From NCBI GenBank assembly GCA_013365365.1, contig JABVXU010000775.1, positions 1-21,048 of the forward strand: 21,048 bases of DNA, read 5' to 3'. This stretch comes from Cruorifilaria tuberocauda (Eukaryota > Nematoda > Chromadorea > Rhabditida > Onchocercidae). The position numbers were made by a program, and so were the translations under genes. Numbering within the stretch: position 1 is the first letter of the stretch; each line of letters starts with the position of its first letter. This document shows positions 10,201 to 20,093 of this stretch, piece by piece. Under the pieces are notes generated by a model. It did not search any database and was not told where the DNA came from. It worked only from the letters and a program-made list of their open reading frames with translations.

Positions 10201-13200
10201 CACCAATCGTTGTTCATGACAAGATAAGGTATTTTTCTTGAAATAAAAAATTTTAAAGAACAGAATTTTACAATATAATTCTCGGAAAAATACATATTGA
10301 TCTTTTAATTGATATTTTCATTTTCTCACTTGGTTTCTTCCCGCGGTTTCAGATCAAATGCAGTTGCAATGTATTCATTTCTTGTTGGTAAGCTTAAGAA
10401 ATCTGGTATCTCATCTAATGCACCATTGAATTCCGATAAAAGCTCCTGCAATGCATTTGTATATATCTCATGAAACTACCCAGGAGTATCGCTACATAAT
10501 TATAAATTTCATCGATTAATTCAATGATCGACGAACAAAAACTTTTCCTAAACATTAAAAATTATTTGTTCTATACGAAATATCAACTGATATACAAAAG
10601 ACAAAACAGGCCACAAGTGATAAACCTTATCAATTTTCGTACTGCTGTATTCTGTTTGGTACCATTTTTCCTTTATATTATCCTTTTTGCCAGCATATTG
10701 TTGCGAAATCACTGCATAAAACATATTTTCGGGTCTTATTTGTTCGAGCACTTCTTCTATCAAATCTGAAACATTCTTAAAAATGTATATAAAACAATTC
10801 AGACAAAACAACATTACTATTTCTCATCTCCTCCCATTTTCACATAAGTTCAACTATATATTCTCAAGAATATTCAGAAACAGAAATACGTGGTTTGTAT
10901 AGGTCCATCTTGTAATCGGCACAGATTACGTCTTTGAACGGTATTCGTTGCAATTCTGAGGAAATGTGTGTGACGTAGTTTAGCGGATTTTCTTTATCCT
11001 GTAGTGACAATTTTTTGGAGTACTTACATTCAAAACAAATATTAATGTTGATTAAAATACGCTGAAAACGTTTAAGCAACCGAAATTGAAATCCAAAATT
11101 GAAGTTTTTGAAAAAAAAATGTTAAACGAACTTGCACAGAAATATACCTTAAAACGAAATTTAATATCCTGCAACTGTTTCAGTTCATCAAAAACCCATT
11201 TCAGTGGGCCGGCCTGCTTCACTAAACCCACTTCACTAAACACCAGCTTAACAATGTCATCGGTATGTAATAAACCTTCTGAAATGAGTAATAAGAAAGT
11301 GTTTTTTTAGTTTTGAAACAAAAATTATAAATCTTAAGTCTAGAACAATTTTGGCTTTTAAGTATAAATGGAAATAAAGTTCTCATGTAAGTGGAATTTG
11401 TCTTTATGACCATCTTATCCATAGTTCATACAATGAAAACAAAAATGAACCTTCGCTTAGATCCACCGATATGCTAAAGTTAGCAAATCCTCTAGCCAAA
11501 AGGCGATCACCAGCAGATAATGAATTAACCCAACCACGCTTTTTGAGTTCAGACAAAAGTGATCCTTGACCTTCGTGACCTATCAGGTGCGCTGCAAAGA
11601 AAAATTTTCATGAATAAAAATATACTTGCATGAGCTACACAAAAGTTGCAGCAAAAGAATTCTTTTTGAATATAATAATAATTGAATAGTTGCTTTCTCT
11701 TCAGGTTAACACTGAGTAAATACTTAAAAACAAGTATCTGGAAAAGAAATAAACTATTGAGAAATATTTTTTTGGAAAAAAATAACTAAATTTGAGAATT
11801 TATTAAAAGCTACCTAAAAATCACTTCAGTGATCGCTGATCTTATTTACGACAAACTATAACATTAACTAAAAAAGTAACTGGAAACTTACAGACATAAT
11901 GAGCAGGCCAAGATCGGTAATCATCTCGATAATCTCGAATTGGAAATGTCAAAGTTAAATATCTCAAGTCTTTCACGGGTACCAGCTAAAAAATATTTTA
12001 ATGGAAACATACAGAGAATAACTTGAAAAAATAATACTATTAATTATGAACTTATCCAAGTGAAATATTTTTAGCAAACTTTTGAAATGAGAAAATCATT
12101 CACAGATCATTCAAGCAAAAGTTAGGGAAAGAAACAAAACTAAGAAAAGAAAAGAAGCAAAATTCATGGAACTGCAAAGTGTCAACATATATCAAAACCG
12201 CCGATCCACAAATATTGTGTCGATCATTGATTCAGTGAGTCCTACCTCAACTTTAACTCCCAATTGTTCCTCACCATACGGTCCTTCATCCCAAGTTTTC
12301 CTCGATACATTCTTCTTTTCGATATCTCCAAAGCTGAGTGTTGTAACCATTTGCTCTAGTTGATCCAATGATTCCTTTCCCAAAAGGGCGAATGACATTC
12401 TAAAAAGTTTTGTTCAAAATTATATTTGATAGGGTAAACGGAATAGCAGCACCTTTCCCACTGTAATTTCAAAATATACAAATGAAAGTTGGAGCATCCC
12501 AATAAAACTTCCATTTGTTAAAACACATTCATATTTCAAATAAGATAAGATCCTGAAATCATATTTGTGGATATACCTACATGTCCGATGAGTAGTATGT
12601 TTTATGGAATTCCAACAAAGCTTTACGCGGTTCAACTCCATTTTTCAGTGCGTCAACCATAAGTGTCGTGCGGTTGCCAGTACCAAATTTGCCATAATCA
12701 TGTGAAGGTTTCGATAGTGATCTAAAATAAAACAGCAGAGTATAATATATCAAAGTAGAGTTGCAATATTTCTTGATTTCATTTCAAAGTTTATAATAAT
12801 TATAACAAAATGAGGTTTTCAGTGCTTTGGTATTCTCTTGCAGCACGATTTTACTTAAAATTCTTACAAATTTCGGCTCTTGGTAGCCAAATCCTTTCTC
12901 AATTACTTTGCTTGTCACAGTATACATGGTTCAAAATAGTTTGAAATTTGAAATGAAGCTTCATATATTTCTACATGTCTTCTACAGTCTGTCGTAGAAG
13001 GCCTAGATTTTTACTTGTTACATAAGATATAAGTTTGTGGGAAACCAGAAGTTTCTATTTTCTTTCACATAAAGATATCACTTATAGAAATTCACATAGC
13101 CAATCATCTTACCGTTCAACTTGTAACATGCGCCACTGATCGCTAAAGAGACTGTTGGAAAATTCCGAATCAACAGCTCTCACTTCGCGTTCCGTAGCAC

Positions 13201-14889
13201 TTTCCGTAAATTGTGGGCATAAGAAAAACTGTACGAATCTATCTAAGGCACCCTAAAAACCTGGAAGCTATAGGAAAGCTAATAAATATAACAAATATTT
13301 AAGTAATTCCGGATAGTCTGAATAGAAAAAGAAATCGAATTCTTTACGAAAAATAAGCAAAAAAAAACTCACATGCAGATGTTCTGGAGCAATGTCGAAA
13401 TGATAGTTAGTATGATCGGTAGCTGTATAGGCGTTTGTTATTCCGCCATGCGATGATATAAATTTACTGTATTCATTCTCCGATGGGTATTTATCTGTGC
13501 CCAAGAAAAGCATATGCTCACAAAAATGTGCTAATCCAGGCAAATCCCATGGGTCCATCAGATGTCCTGCAATATGAATGCTGCATTTTAATTGCAAGAT
13601 TGAATGTATAAAATTAATGAACACATTATCAAATTTATAATGAGCCTAATAATTTTAAAAAAAAAATATTTTCCATGATACTTGAACAAAATGCTAAATT
13701 CTGCGGTAATGTTTGATATGTGTATCGAACTTTTTTTCTAAGCACCTCGGACCTTTTTTACATTAACGGAAAGTTAGTTATGGAAATTGAAGATTAATTT
13801 CGTAAATACTTACCCACATTAACATCCAAAGACGCAGCGCTTTTATCTGTTTTCGGATCTGAAATCAGAAGAACTCGAAGACCATTTGTCAGCTCCAGCC
13901 CACGATACTGAAATAAATTTTTTTCAGCAACAAACCAATTTATGTAAATTTGTCTAAAAATATATCACTGAATTTGAGATTATTTAACTGGAATAAAATT
14001 TTTAAAATTTATAAATAGTGAAATTACACAATTTTATTCAAATCACCTCGCGCGTATCCTCCTTTGATTTGATAATGTCATCGTATCTCAATGCGATCAC
14101 ATCACTTGGTACAGATTTTGAAGCAGACATTGATAGTATAGATCGCGTAGGCAAGAAAAATGAATTCCTAAAATTTCGTTTATCGAAAACAATACGACAA
14201 GAAAATAAAAAGATCATTTAAACGATTTGAGTAGCATATGTAAATAAACTGAGAAAACAATAACAAGTTCTAGATGAACATGAAAAGTTACAAAACCCGT
14301 CTTTGACCTTTGACCATATTTCAACAATATAAAACCAAAAAAACGAGTTTGAATGATCTAAATAATTAATCTTAATAATTTGGCAAACATTTCACAAAAT
14401 CAATATAGGAAAAATTCATTTTTGAATAAAAGCTATTCCCAATGACATTAGCAAAGAAATGTAAGTCAAATATCCAACGCATTTTATAAAATATGCATGA
14501 AATTTCTTAAAAATGAAAGTTTCATAGCTATAAATTACACGTTAGGTGAAATTTTTCGTAAGTTTTATACGTTTATAAGCAAATATAAATATTATAATTT
14601 TTGAAACAAAATGTACGATAATAAAATTTATAATAATAGCATACATATATAGTCTACTAATAAATAATTTACATTATAAATTTAATTTCAAAATGAAAAA
14701 AAAAACTTTACACACTTTTAAATATAATAGATCTAATTTCAAAATAAACGTTTCAAAGAAATAGATATATCGTTACCGTTTTGATAATGTTCTAGACGAC
14801 AAAACACCCAATGACGCAAACGATCGTTCAGATGTCGACCAGAAGCGTGCGGGTGCTTTCGAAAGTAAACGGCGAAAAATATTGTTCAT
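7280..14889 (-). CDS. IDE: Insulin-degrading enzyme (insulysin, M16A zinc metalloprotease)
   Basis: Degrades insulin-size and amyloid-type peptides inside a closed two-half chamber. Exons (5' to 3'): 14889-14777, 14167-14047, 13907-13814, 13566-13373, 13252-13113, 12721-12581, 12399-12246, 11985-11892, 11591-11451, 11278-11148, 10998-10890, 10765-10626, 10445-10330, 10236-10068, 9863-9704, 9389-9237, 9130-9039, 8925-8814, 8613-8446, 8301-8177, 8106-7959, 7765-7584 and 7417-7280. All phases fit and give 1044 aa (human 1019), or 994 aa from the internal Met at 14130. In the 1044-aa numbering the inverted zinc motif HFCEH has ligands H123 and H127 and catalytic E126; the third ligand E204 lies 81 residues after H123, as in human. 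The door-region motif [16 protein letters not shown] and the C-terminal RTTEQLGYIV with substrate-binding Arg842 and Tyr849 are intact, so it should be active. The C-terminus ends N-D-I, without a peroxisomal SKL-type signal. Confidence 0.96.
14168..14170 (-). promoter_or_regulatory. 3' splice site of IDE exon 2; possible spliced-leader acceptor
   Basis: Reading on the minus strand, ACGAAATTTTAG|GAATTC is a good nematode acceptor 37 nt upstream of the internal Met (14130). It can take the cis-spliced presequence exon. Because many nematode mRNAs receive a spliced leader (SL) at a TTTTAG just 5' of the start codon, the same site could take an SL and give a shorter, cytosolic IDE. Which is used cannot be told from sequence. 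Confidence 0.45.
14777..14889 (-). other. First exon of IDE encoding a mitochondrial-type presequence
   Basis: The exon encodes [18 protein letters not shown] followed by a Ser/Arg/Leu-rich stretch: 37 codons plus two bases, ending CG|GTAACG. It is rich in Arg, Ser and Leu with a single acidic residue, typical of an amphipathic matrix-targeting peptide. TGA directly precedes the ATG in frame, so this is a true N-terminus. Splicing over a 609-nt intron to the acceptor at 14168-14170 continues in frame through [13 protein letters not shown] into the internal Met at 14130. The exon is clearly more GC-rich than its surroundings. Seen: open frame and phase match. Inferred: targeting. Confidence 0.75.
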
Positions 14890-16287
14890 TCAAACGTGGA
14901 TTCTGCCACGATCACGATAATCCGGTTGGTTTTTTTTTTTAGTAACCGGTCTTCTTAAATGTTAAATGAACTGAAACTTCTGAAAACTATCATTTTATTA
15001 AATATAGTATGGTATCCAATATGGTATCGCAGATATTGTTAAATATATACTATGATATTACCGACTTTATATTCCGATGCAATTCTTTTACTAAATTGAT
15101 AATATCACTTACTCAGATGAAATTTCTATGGTAACCAAATGTATTTATTAAAATAATCTCTAATGACTCTATGTCACAGCCCTTCTTTTTCTTTCATTGA
15201 TATACCCAAAGATTTGTTTAATACAAATTTCAAATGTAACTTTTCCCCTTCTCACAGGACGCTATGAACAACAGCTTTACATAAACTATAACAACAATAA
15301 GCAGTATTAATACAGCAGTATAAATGCTTATCAAATTTCAAGCAAATTTAAGAATTTTCTAGAAACCTCAAGTTCTTCATACAAAATTCCAATAATTTAT
15401 ATAATGTATAAAAGTATGCTAAAACAACAACTTCCATTAAATACCGTTACGATTTTATCAATTTATTCCATTTTGTAATTAAAAACAAAACAAAACAAAA
15501 ATAAATTACAATTAGGAATATATACAGGAAGTGAACACGAATGCAAATAAGGGAATGAAACTGTTGAAATGGTATTTAAAATCACTTTAAACATTAAAAA
15601 ATTTTCCTTATTTTTTCCTATATGTGCTCGTGTGTATTTTTATATCTGTTAACACAAAATGAGAAATAGTCTCATAAGCATTCAAAAATAAAAATGAATC
15701 GTTTCTTATCGTTCTTACAATTGATCTAATTTATAAGATTTAAATGTTGCAATAAATGAACAGCAGAGAAATATATAAGTAAAACAGATAGCAGCGCTAA
15801 AGGTGATTGTTAACAATTATATTTCAAAGAAAAAATTCCTAATTAGAGAAAATTATTAATTAACGACTTATAGCGAAGTGAAAATGCAAGATATGAGTGT
15901 TTATAGTTTGAAGGACGGCTTTTCACCTTAACTATTTAAAAACGATATTCTTAAAAATAATATAGATTATAACACGAGAAATAACGGTCCTTTATTTTTC
16001 GAAAAAATCATGTAACCATGATTACGTAGCTAAATGTCACTCTGATATGACCTAACAATTCGATCCATGAAACTTAACAAAATAAATGAATTGTACTAAC
16101 GGCAACATAGTGTTTTTCAAACTGCATAGTAACCGTGCTTGACGAGATTTTGAGTCGCATATTTTCCGTTCGTAACGAATTTTCCGTGATGGCATAAAAG
16201 CTATATACTTTGACATTATATAAACAAATGACAAACTATTATAACATATCACAATACATTCATTAAAGTCAATAATATTACACCAAA
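14890..16287. other. Intergenic region between ARP2 (3' end) and IDE (5' end)
   Basis: About 1.4 kb of AT-rich DNA between two same-strand genes. It must hold the ARP2 3' UTR; a minus-strand AATAAA at 15996-15991 and others further on are candidates. It must also hold the IDE promoter. A poly-T tract between inverted CCGGTT and AACCGG (14922-14949) lies just upstream of the first IDE exon. A short AAAAC-rich stretch sits near 15480-15500. I see no coding sequence. Confidence 0.6.
14922..14949. repeat. Short inverted repeat enclosing a poly-T tract upstream of IDE
   Basis: CCGGTT (14922-14927) and its inverse AACCGG (14944-14949) flank a 16-base loop that is mostly T. It lies 33 bp upstream of the first IDE ATG, where the promoter or 5' UTR is expected. 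In AT-rich DNA a CCGG pair is unusual, but a 6-bp stem is weak evidence for function. Confidence 0.4.
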
Positions 16288-19212
16288 TCACCTGATACCT
16301 AATTTTCCTAAACATCGTTCAAGTCCTTTTTCTTCGTATTCTTTCTTTGAAATCCAGAAATCCTGAAATAAGATGAGGAATTAAAACAGCAGTTTTGCTC
16401 TATGCAAAATAATCTTAACTGATCTTTGCAATATTACAGAAATAAAAATCAAAAGAATAAAAATACAAAAAAAAAATATAGTACATATACAAATATAACT
16501 TACTGCATCTCGATCTCTCATAATATTCGCCAATACAGCACCACCAAGAAACACCATATGTTGCCTTCTTGGAGGAGCTTCAATTCGAATTTTGAATTTC
16601 TGAAATTGTCAGTAATTCAGTTATGGTTAGACATTGATATGAGATCTTAGAGAGCTGCATTGTAATGTTACAATCCTAAAATGTAAGAACTTTAAACTGA
16701 AATTGTTGACAAAATCCGAAAAAATAAAATTGAGTTTTAAATTAACAAACCTGAAATGCTTCAGTATTCCCTCGTAAAACACGATCCAAATAAAGCTGTT
16801 TTAGTTCACGTTCCAAGCGACTCTGCAGACCTGGATACATAGTAGTTCCACCAGATAATACAATGTGTTTGTAAAATTCAAGCCGAGTATCTGAAATGAA
16901 AAAATAGTACGAAAAAGTTAACAAGATTGAAATGCTTAGACTTCTAACTAACAGCTTTATGGCTTAACCACGATCTCTTATTCACTTGACTGAACAATTT
17001 CAATTTGAAGTTTCCACAACTAGGAAAAAGCTTCGAATTCAAGAAAAGTAATAAAGTGGAAGTTCTTTACTTATCCCCCATAAGAGTACTTTTTATTGGA
17101 TGCATATTTTATACCATCAGAGTCATTGCTATCGTTGCAATGGCGACTAAAAAATCTTCAATGCACTTATATATACATTGCATATGCTAAAAAACGATAA
17201 AAATTTCGCATTTCAAAAGAATTATTTCCCATCAAACAGCAATATCGTTATGCAGTTGTAAAGATCATTAGGAATATGAACAACCTACCAATGTCAGCAG
17301 ATTGTATAACACCAAACAGTAATTCGCTAAGGCCTGATCTTTCAACATTAATTAAATGCGGTTGAAATAAAATTTCAGGCGCTTCGAACCTTTCGCCTCC
17401 AACACGAATTACACGACCATCCGGCAACTAAACTAGTTTGTATTTCACAACGCAATTAAATAGATATTACTAACAAGTGAAGAATACTTTTATAAGAAAA
17501 AAGTATGTACCAATCTGCTCATTAGCAAAACCAAGATTCTGTTAACCTCATTTCAGAGGAAGATATTAAGCAAATAGCTACACTGTTCAATTCTGATTAT
17601 TTTCTTTCATAAATGCTGCTAAAAGAATACACAAACGATTAAGCTAAAAGACAACTGAAGGAAAAGAACAGTTTAAACAGTCACTATTCCAACTAATACC
17701 TTCGAATACTTACGGTATAGGATTCAGTGAGCACTGTCGTTTCCAGGGCTAGACGTTGTTCTTTTTCTACATCATAAGCCACATAGCATAATTTTTCTTT
17801 CAGTAAACGGACAGTTTCGAAATCTGCTGTGTGATTAAAAGCGTAACCTCGTAACAGCAAAAGCTTAAAATATGTTGAATTAGTAGAAACATACTTAAAA
17901 TTCGGAAACTTCCATAAATTTATAAATTTTCGTAAAGCCATCCAGTGTTAAAGCAATTTATAAATATTCTACCAATTTTGTAGAATTTATTTCCACGAAA
18001 ATAACACAGCTTTTGAATAAACTAAATTAGGAAATCATCCACCTACCTTAATCAGATAACGAGTGATATCACGTCCAGCAATATCTAAGCGACGCGTTAA
18101 ATGATTCAAAGCATATCCTTCATACACCGGACAAATGTGTGTTACACCTTCACCACTATCAACAACAACACCCGTAAGTAATCCTTGGTGATAAAGTGTC
18201 AACACTGCCTAAAAATTCAATTTAGATTTGAGTTCCCAAAGATTCTAGAATCCTATCAGTCATAATGTTCAAAGAATATTGCGTCATCTCTAACAAAGAA
18301 TTAAGAAAATTTCTATGGAACTGTTCGATTCTTAGAAACTTTGGTAAGCAAAAAAATTATCTAAAATACTTGCCTGCACAGCAACATAGAGAGAATTGAA
18401 ACCATATTGTTCGAACATAACTTGAAAAAGTTTCTCACGATTGCCGCTAGGATTCAACGGTGGTTCAGTAAGCAATAGTTTGCAATCCTTAAATAAAATA
18501 AGCTACATCAAATAATAAGTTGGATTTGTAATTAAAATTCATCGAAATTATGCTATTATGTTACATAAATGTCTTACAAACTAGTTATCCTTGAAATAAT
18601 GTTTATAAAATAGATGAAAAAAGAAGGAATAGGAACACACTTTTGGGTCAATATCCATCTTTTCTGGACCAAATGTATAGTCCCATACATGACCCATGTC
18701 ATCCCAATTTCTAACAATTCCATTTTCCATCGGATAACTACACTCTAACATCTGCCTTAATTGAGTACATTCTTCACCAACCATAAGATCCTGAAAATCA
18801 AAAATCTGCCAATTCTTTTCATTCGGCAATAGGATCCAAAAATTGTCCTTCTTAAATTAAAAAATACTCCAAGTAATGAAGCAAAAGTTTACCTTAATTT
18901 CTATACTCCCCACTTTTTGTGAAGAACGTACTAGTGGGCGTCCTACCACCGATGGAAATATGTGGGCAGGGAAATTGGTTCCGGCATAACCACACTTGAC
19001 GAACTGAAATTTATATTTAACTGAGCATTCATGAAAATTTTATGTCACGAAATTTAACTTTAAATTAAAGACAAACTGATAAAAAAACGACTGAATATCC
19101 CAAACTCTAACTAAATTGAAAACTTTGCTCCTAAATCTTAAAAGTTCTTTGGTAAAAAGATTACTCCAGTGCCATTATCAACGACGATAAGCTTCCGACC
19201 TTGCGAATCCAT
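16288..19212 (-). CDS. arx-2: Actin-related protein 2, Arp2/3 complex subunit
   Basis: Arp2 pairs with Arp3 in the Arp2/3 complex to nucleate branched actin filaments in the cytoplasm. Exons (5' to 3'): 19212-19165, 19003-18893, 18790-18641, 18487-18374, 18208-18047, 17863-17714, 17427-17289, 16890-16751, 16599-16504 and 16362-16288. They join in phase to 394 aa, the same length as human ARP2, with near-continuous identity from [16 protein letters not shown]. The actin-fold ATP motifs are present: phosphate loop 1 (DNGTGFVKCG, 12-21), loop 2 ([10 protein letters not shown], 156-165) and the adenosine loop ([10 protein letters not shown], 303-312). Tyr202 and Thr237/Thr238, phosphorylated in ARP2 of other animals, fall at identical positions. 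Oddities: the intron after 18374 uses a GC donor, and loop 2 has Glu161 where actins and ARP2 usually have Asp. The start is the only suitable ATG, 15 nt after a TTGCTAG acceptor. Confidence 0.97.
18372..18375 (-). promoter_or_regulatory. Non-canonical GC 5' splice site in ARP2
   Basis: Exon 4 ends GTGCAG and the intron begins GCAAGTAT, a perfect donor apart from C in place of T. The protein is continuous across it (YVAVQ then AVLTLYHQG, matching human ARP2), the next acceptor is TTTTTAG at 18209-18211, and no GT donor nearby keeps the frame. GC-AG introns are a known minor class that need strong flanking consensus, as here. Confidence 0.88.
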
Positions 19213-19227
19213 GATGATGATTAAAAA

Positions 19228-19230
19228 CTA
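19228..19230 (-). promoter_or_regulatory. Probable trans-splice acceptor of ARP2 mRNA
   Basis: On the minus strand ATTTTGCTAG precedes a 15-nt leader and the ARP2 ATG at 19212. A TAG acceptor this close to the start codon is the usual place for spliced-leader addition in nematodes. It could instead be the acceptor of an ordinary intron from an upstream non-coding exon; another acceptor-like CTTCTTACAG lies further upstream, near 19313-19322. Confidence 0.4.
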
Positions 19231-19534
19231 GCAAAATATGCTTTAATAACCAATTACTCTTGCTCTGCTACTTCTCGCTAATCTTTCAAGTTATGCCTGC
19301 AATATTGCAAATCCTGTAAGAAGAATTTGGCCACAATGAAAAGCTGATACAGGTCCTATTATAACTATCAAAAGTTCTCTATCAAACTGGTACTTATTAT
19401 TTTGCAGACAACAAAATAAAAGTTGAACTTTTATACAATGCAACAGTTAAGAATTAGAAAATAGCATATATAACGCAAATTTTAATGCTGTTACAAGAAA
19501 AGAATTGATTAAAAGTGACGTGATTGAAGGATAA

Positions 19535-19592
19535 TAATACGTGAATACATAAAACGTAAAGCGTAATACGTGAATAAGTGATACGTAAAACG
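19535..19592. repeat. 29-bp duplication rich in ACGT cores
   Basis: TAATACGTGAATA occurs at 19535 and 19564. Both copies are followed by an ACGTAAA-type element, giving two diverged 29-bp units about 340 bp upstream of the ARP2 start. Confidence 0.6.
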
Positions 19593-19928
19593 TGAAATTC
19601 ACTAAAGAAAATCATCAAATTGTGGGAAATGATGGAAAAATAGAAGAAATGTTGAAGTAAATATTTACGCTGCTTAAAGTAATTCCTGAAGAATTAGATT
19701 ATTTAATTATATTACTTAATTATACGAGAACTGTTCCTCATATGAGGAATAAATAAAATTCAAACATATCCAAATTTTGACGTAGCAGAAAACAGAACGA
19801 ATTCATATATTAACATTTAAAACTTGTACATAAGTAAATCTTGCAATATAGCGTTGAATTTTACGTGACGTGTCGTCGAACGTCTAAACAGATTGAAAAA
19901 AAACCAATATCCCACTTATTTATGTAAA

Positions 19929-20093
19929 TTAACACTTCCATGACTCATGAATTATATATTTTTCAAGGTACGGTAAAAGAGTTAGCGTTTCAAGATCACT
20001 TTGCATCAAATCAGCGTTAAATAGCAAGATGATACGGTTGATGAATGAAGTTCCGGAATTCCGGATTGTGATTTCACCAGTCATTGTCATCAT
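19929..20093 (-). CDS. Small unrecognised open reading frame, 54 aa
   Basis: ATG at 20093 opens a 54-codon frame beginning MMTMTGEITIRNSGTSF and ending ESWKC, on the same strand as ARP2 and upstream of it. Local GC is higher than in the flanks and an opposite-strand frame is open across most of the same DNA. It contains the CCGGAATTCCGG palindrome, so part of its composition reflects that element. I recognise no domain, signal peptide or membrane segment. It could be a small gene, an upstream exon, or chance. Confidence 0.15.
   Translation of the reverse strand: MMTMTGEITIRNSGTSFINRIILLFNADLMQSDLETLTLLPYLEKYIIHESWKC
20052..20065. repeat. Perfect 14-bp palindrome
   Basis: TCCGGAATTCCGGA reads the same on both strands. 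It has eight G/C bases in a region that is otherwise strongly A/T, about 840 bp upstream of ARP2. A dimeric DNA-binding site is one explanation; chance cannot be excluded from a single copy. Confidence 0.7.

Noticed and set aside
10524..10769. Plus-strand frame of 81 codons with hydrophobic stretches
   Set aside because: It is antisense to a confirmed IDE exon (10765-10626) encoding [14 protein letters not shown] and the intron beside it.
11086..11310. Plus-strand frame of 74 codons
   Set aside because: Shadow of IDE exon 11278-11148 on the opposite strand.
12166..12363. Plus-strand frame of 65 codons
   Set aside because: Shadow of IDE exon 12399-12246, which is in phase with its neighbours.
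14018..14221. Plus-strand frame of 67 codons
   Set aside because: It covers the antisense of IDE exon 14167-14047, whose minus-strand translation continues into the conserved REYRGLEL segment.
14762..14915. Plus-strand frame of 51 codons across the presequence exon
   Set aside because: It has no ATG and no splice sites supporting it; the minus-strand reading has a start, a donor and an in-phase partner exon.
14889..16288. ARP2 and IDE as a nematode operon
   Set aside because: The 1.4-kb gap is much longer than usual operon spacing, and IDE has its own first exon with an independent start.
16288..16296. Donor-like CAG|GTGATTT overlapping the ARP2 stop codon
   Set aside because: Stopping at this TGA gives exactly 394 residues, the length of human ARP2, so no further exon is needed.
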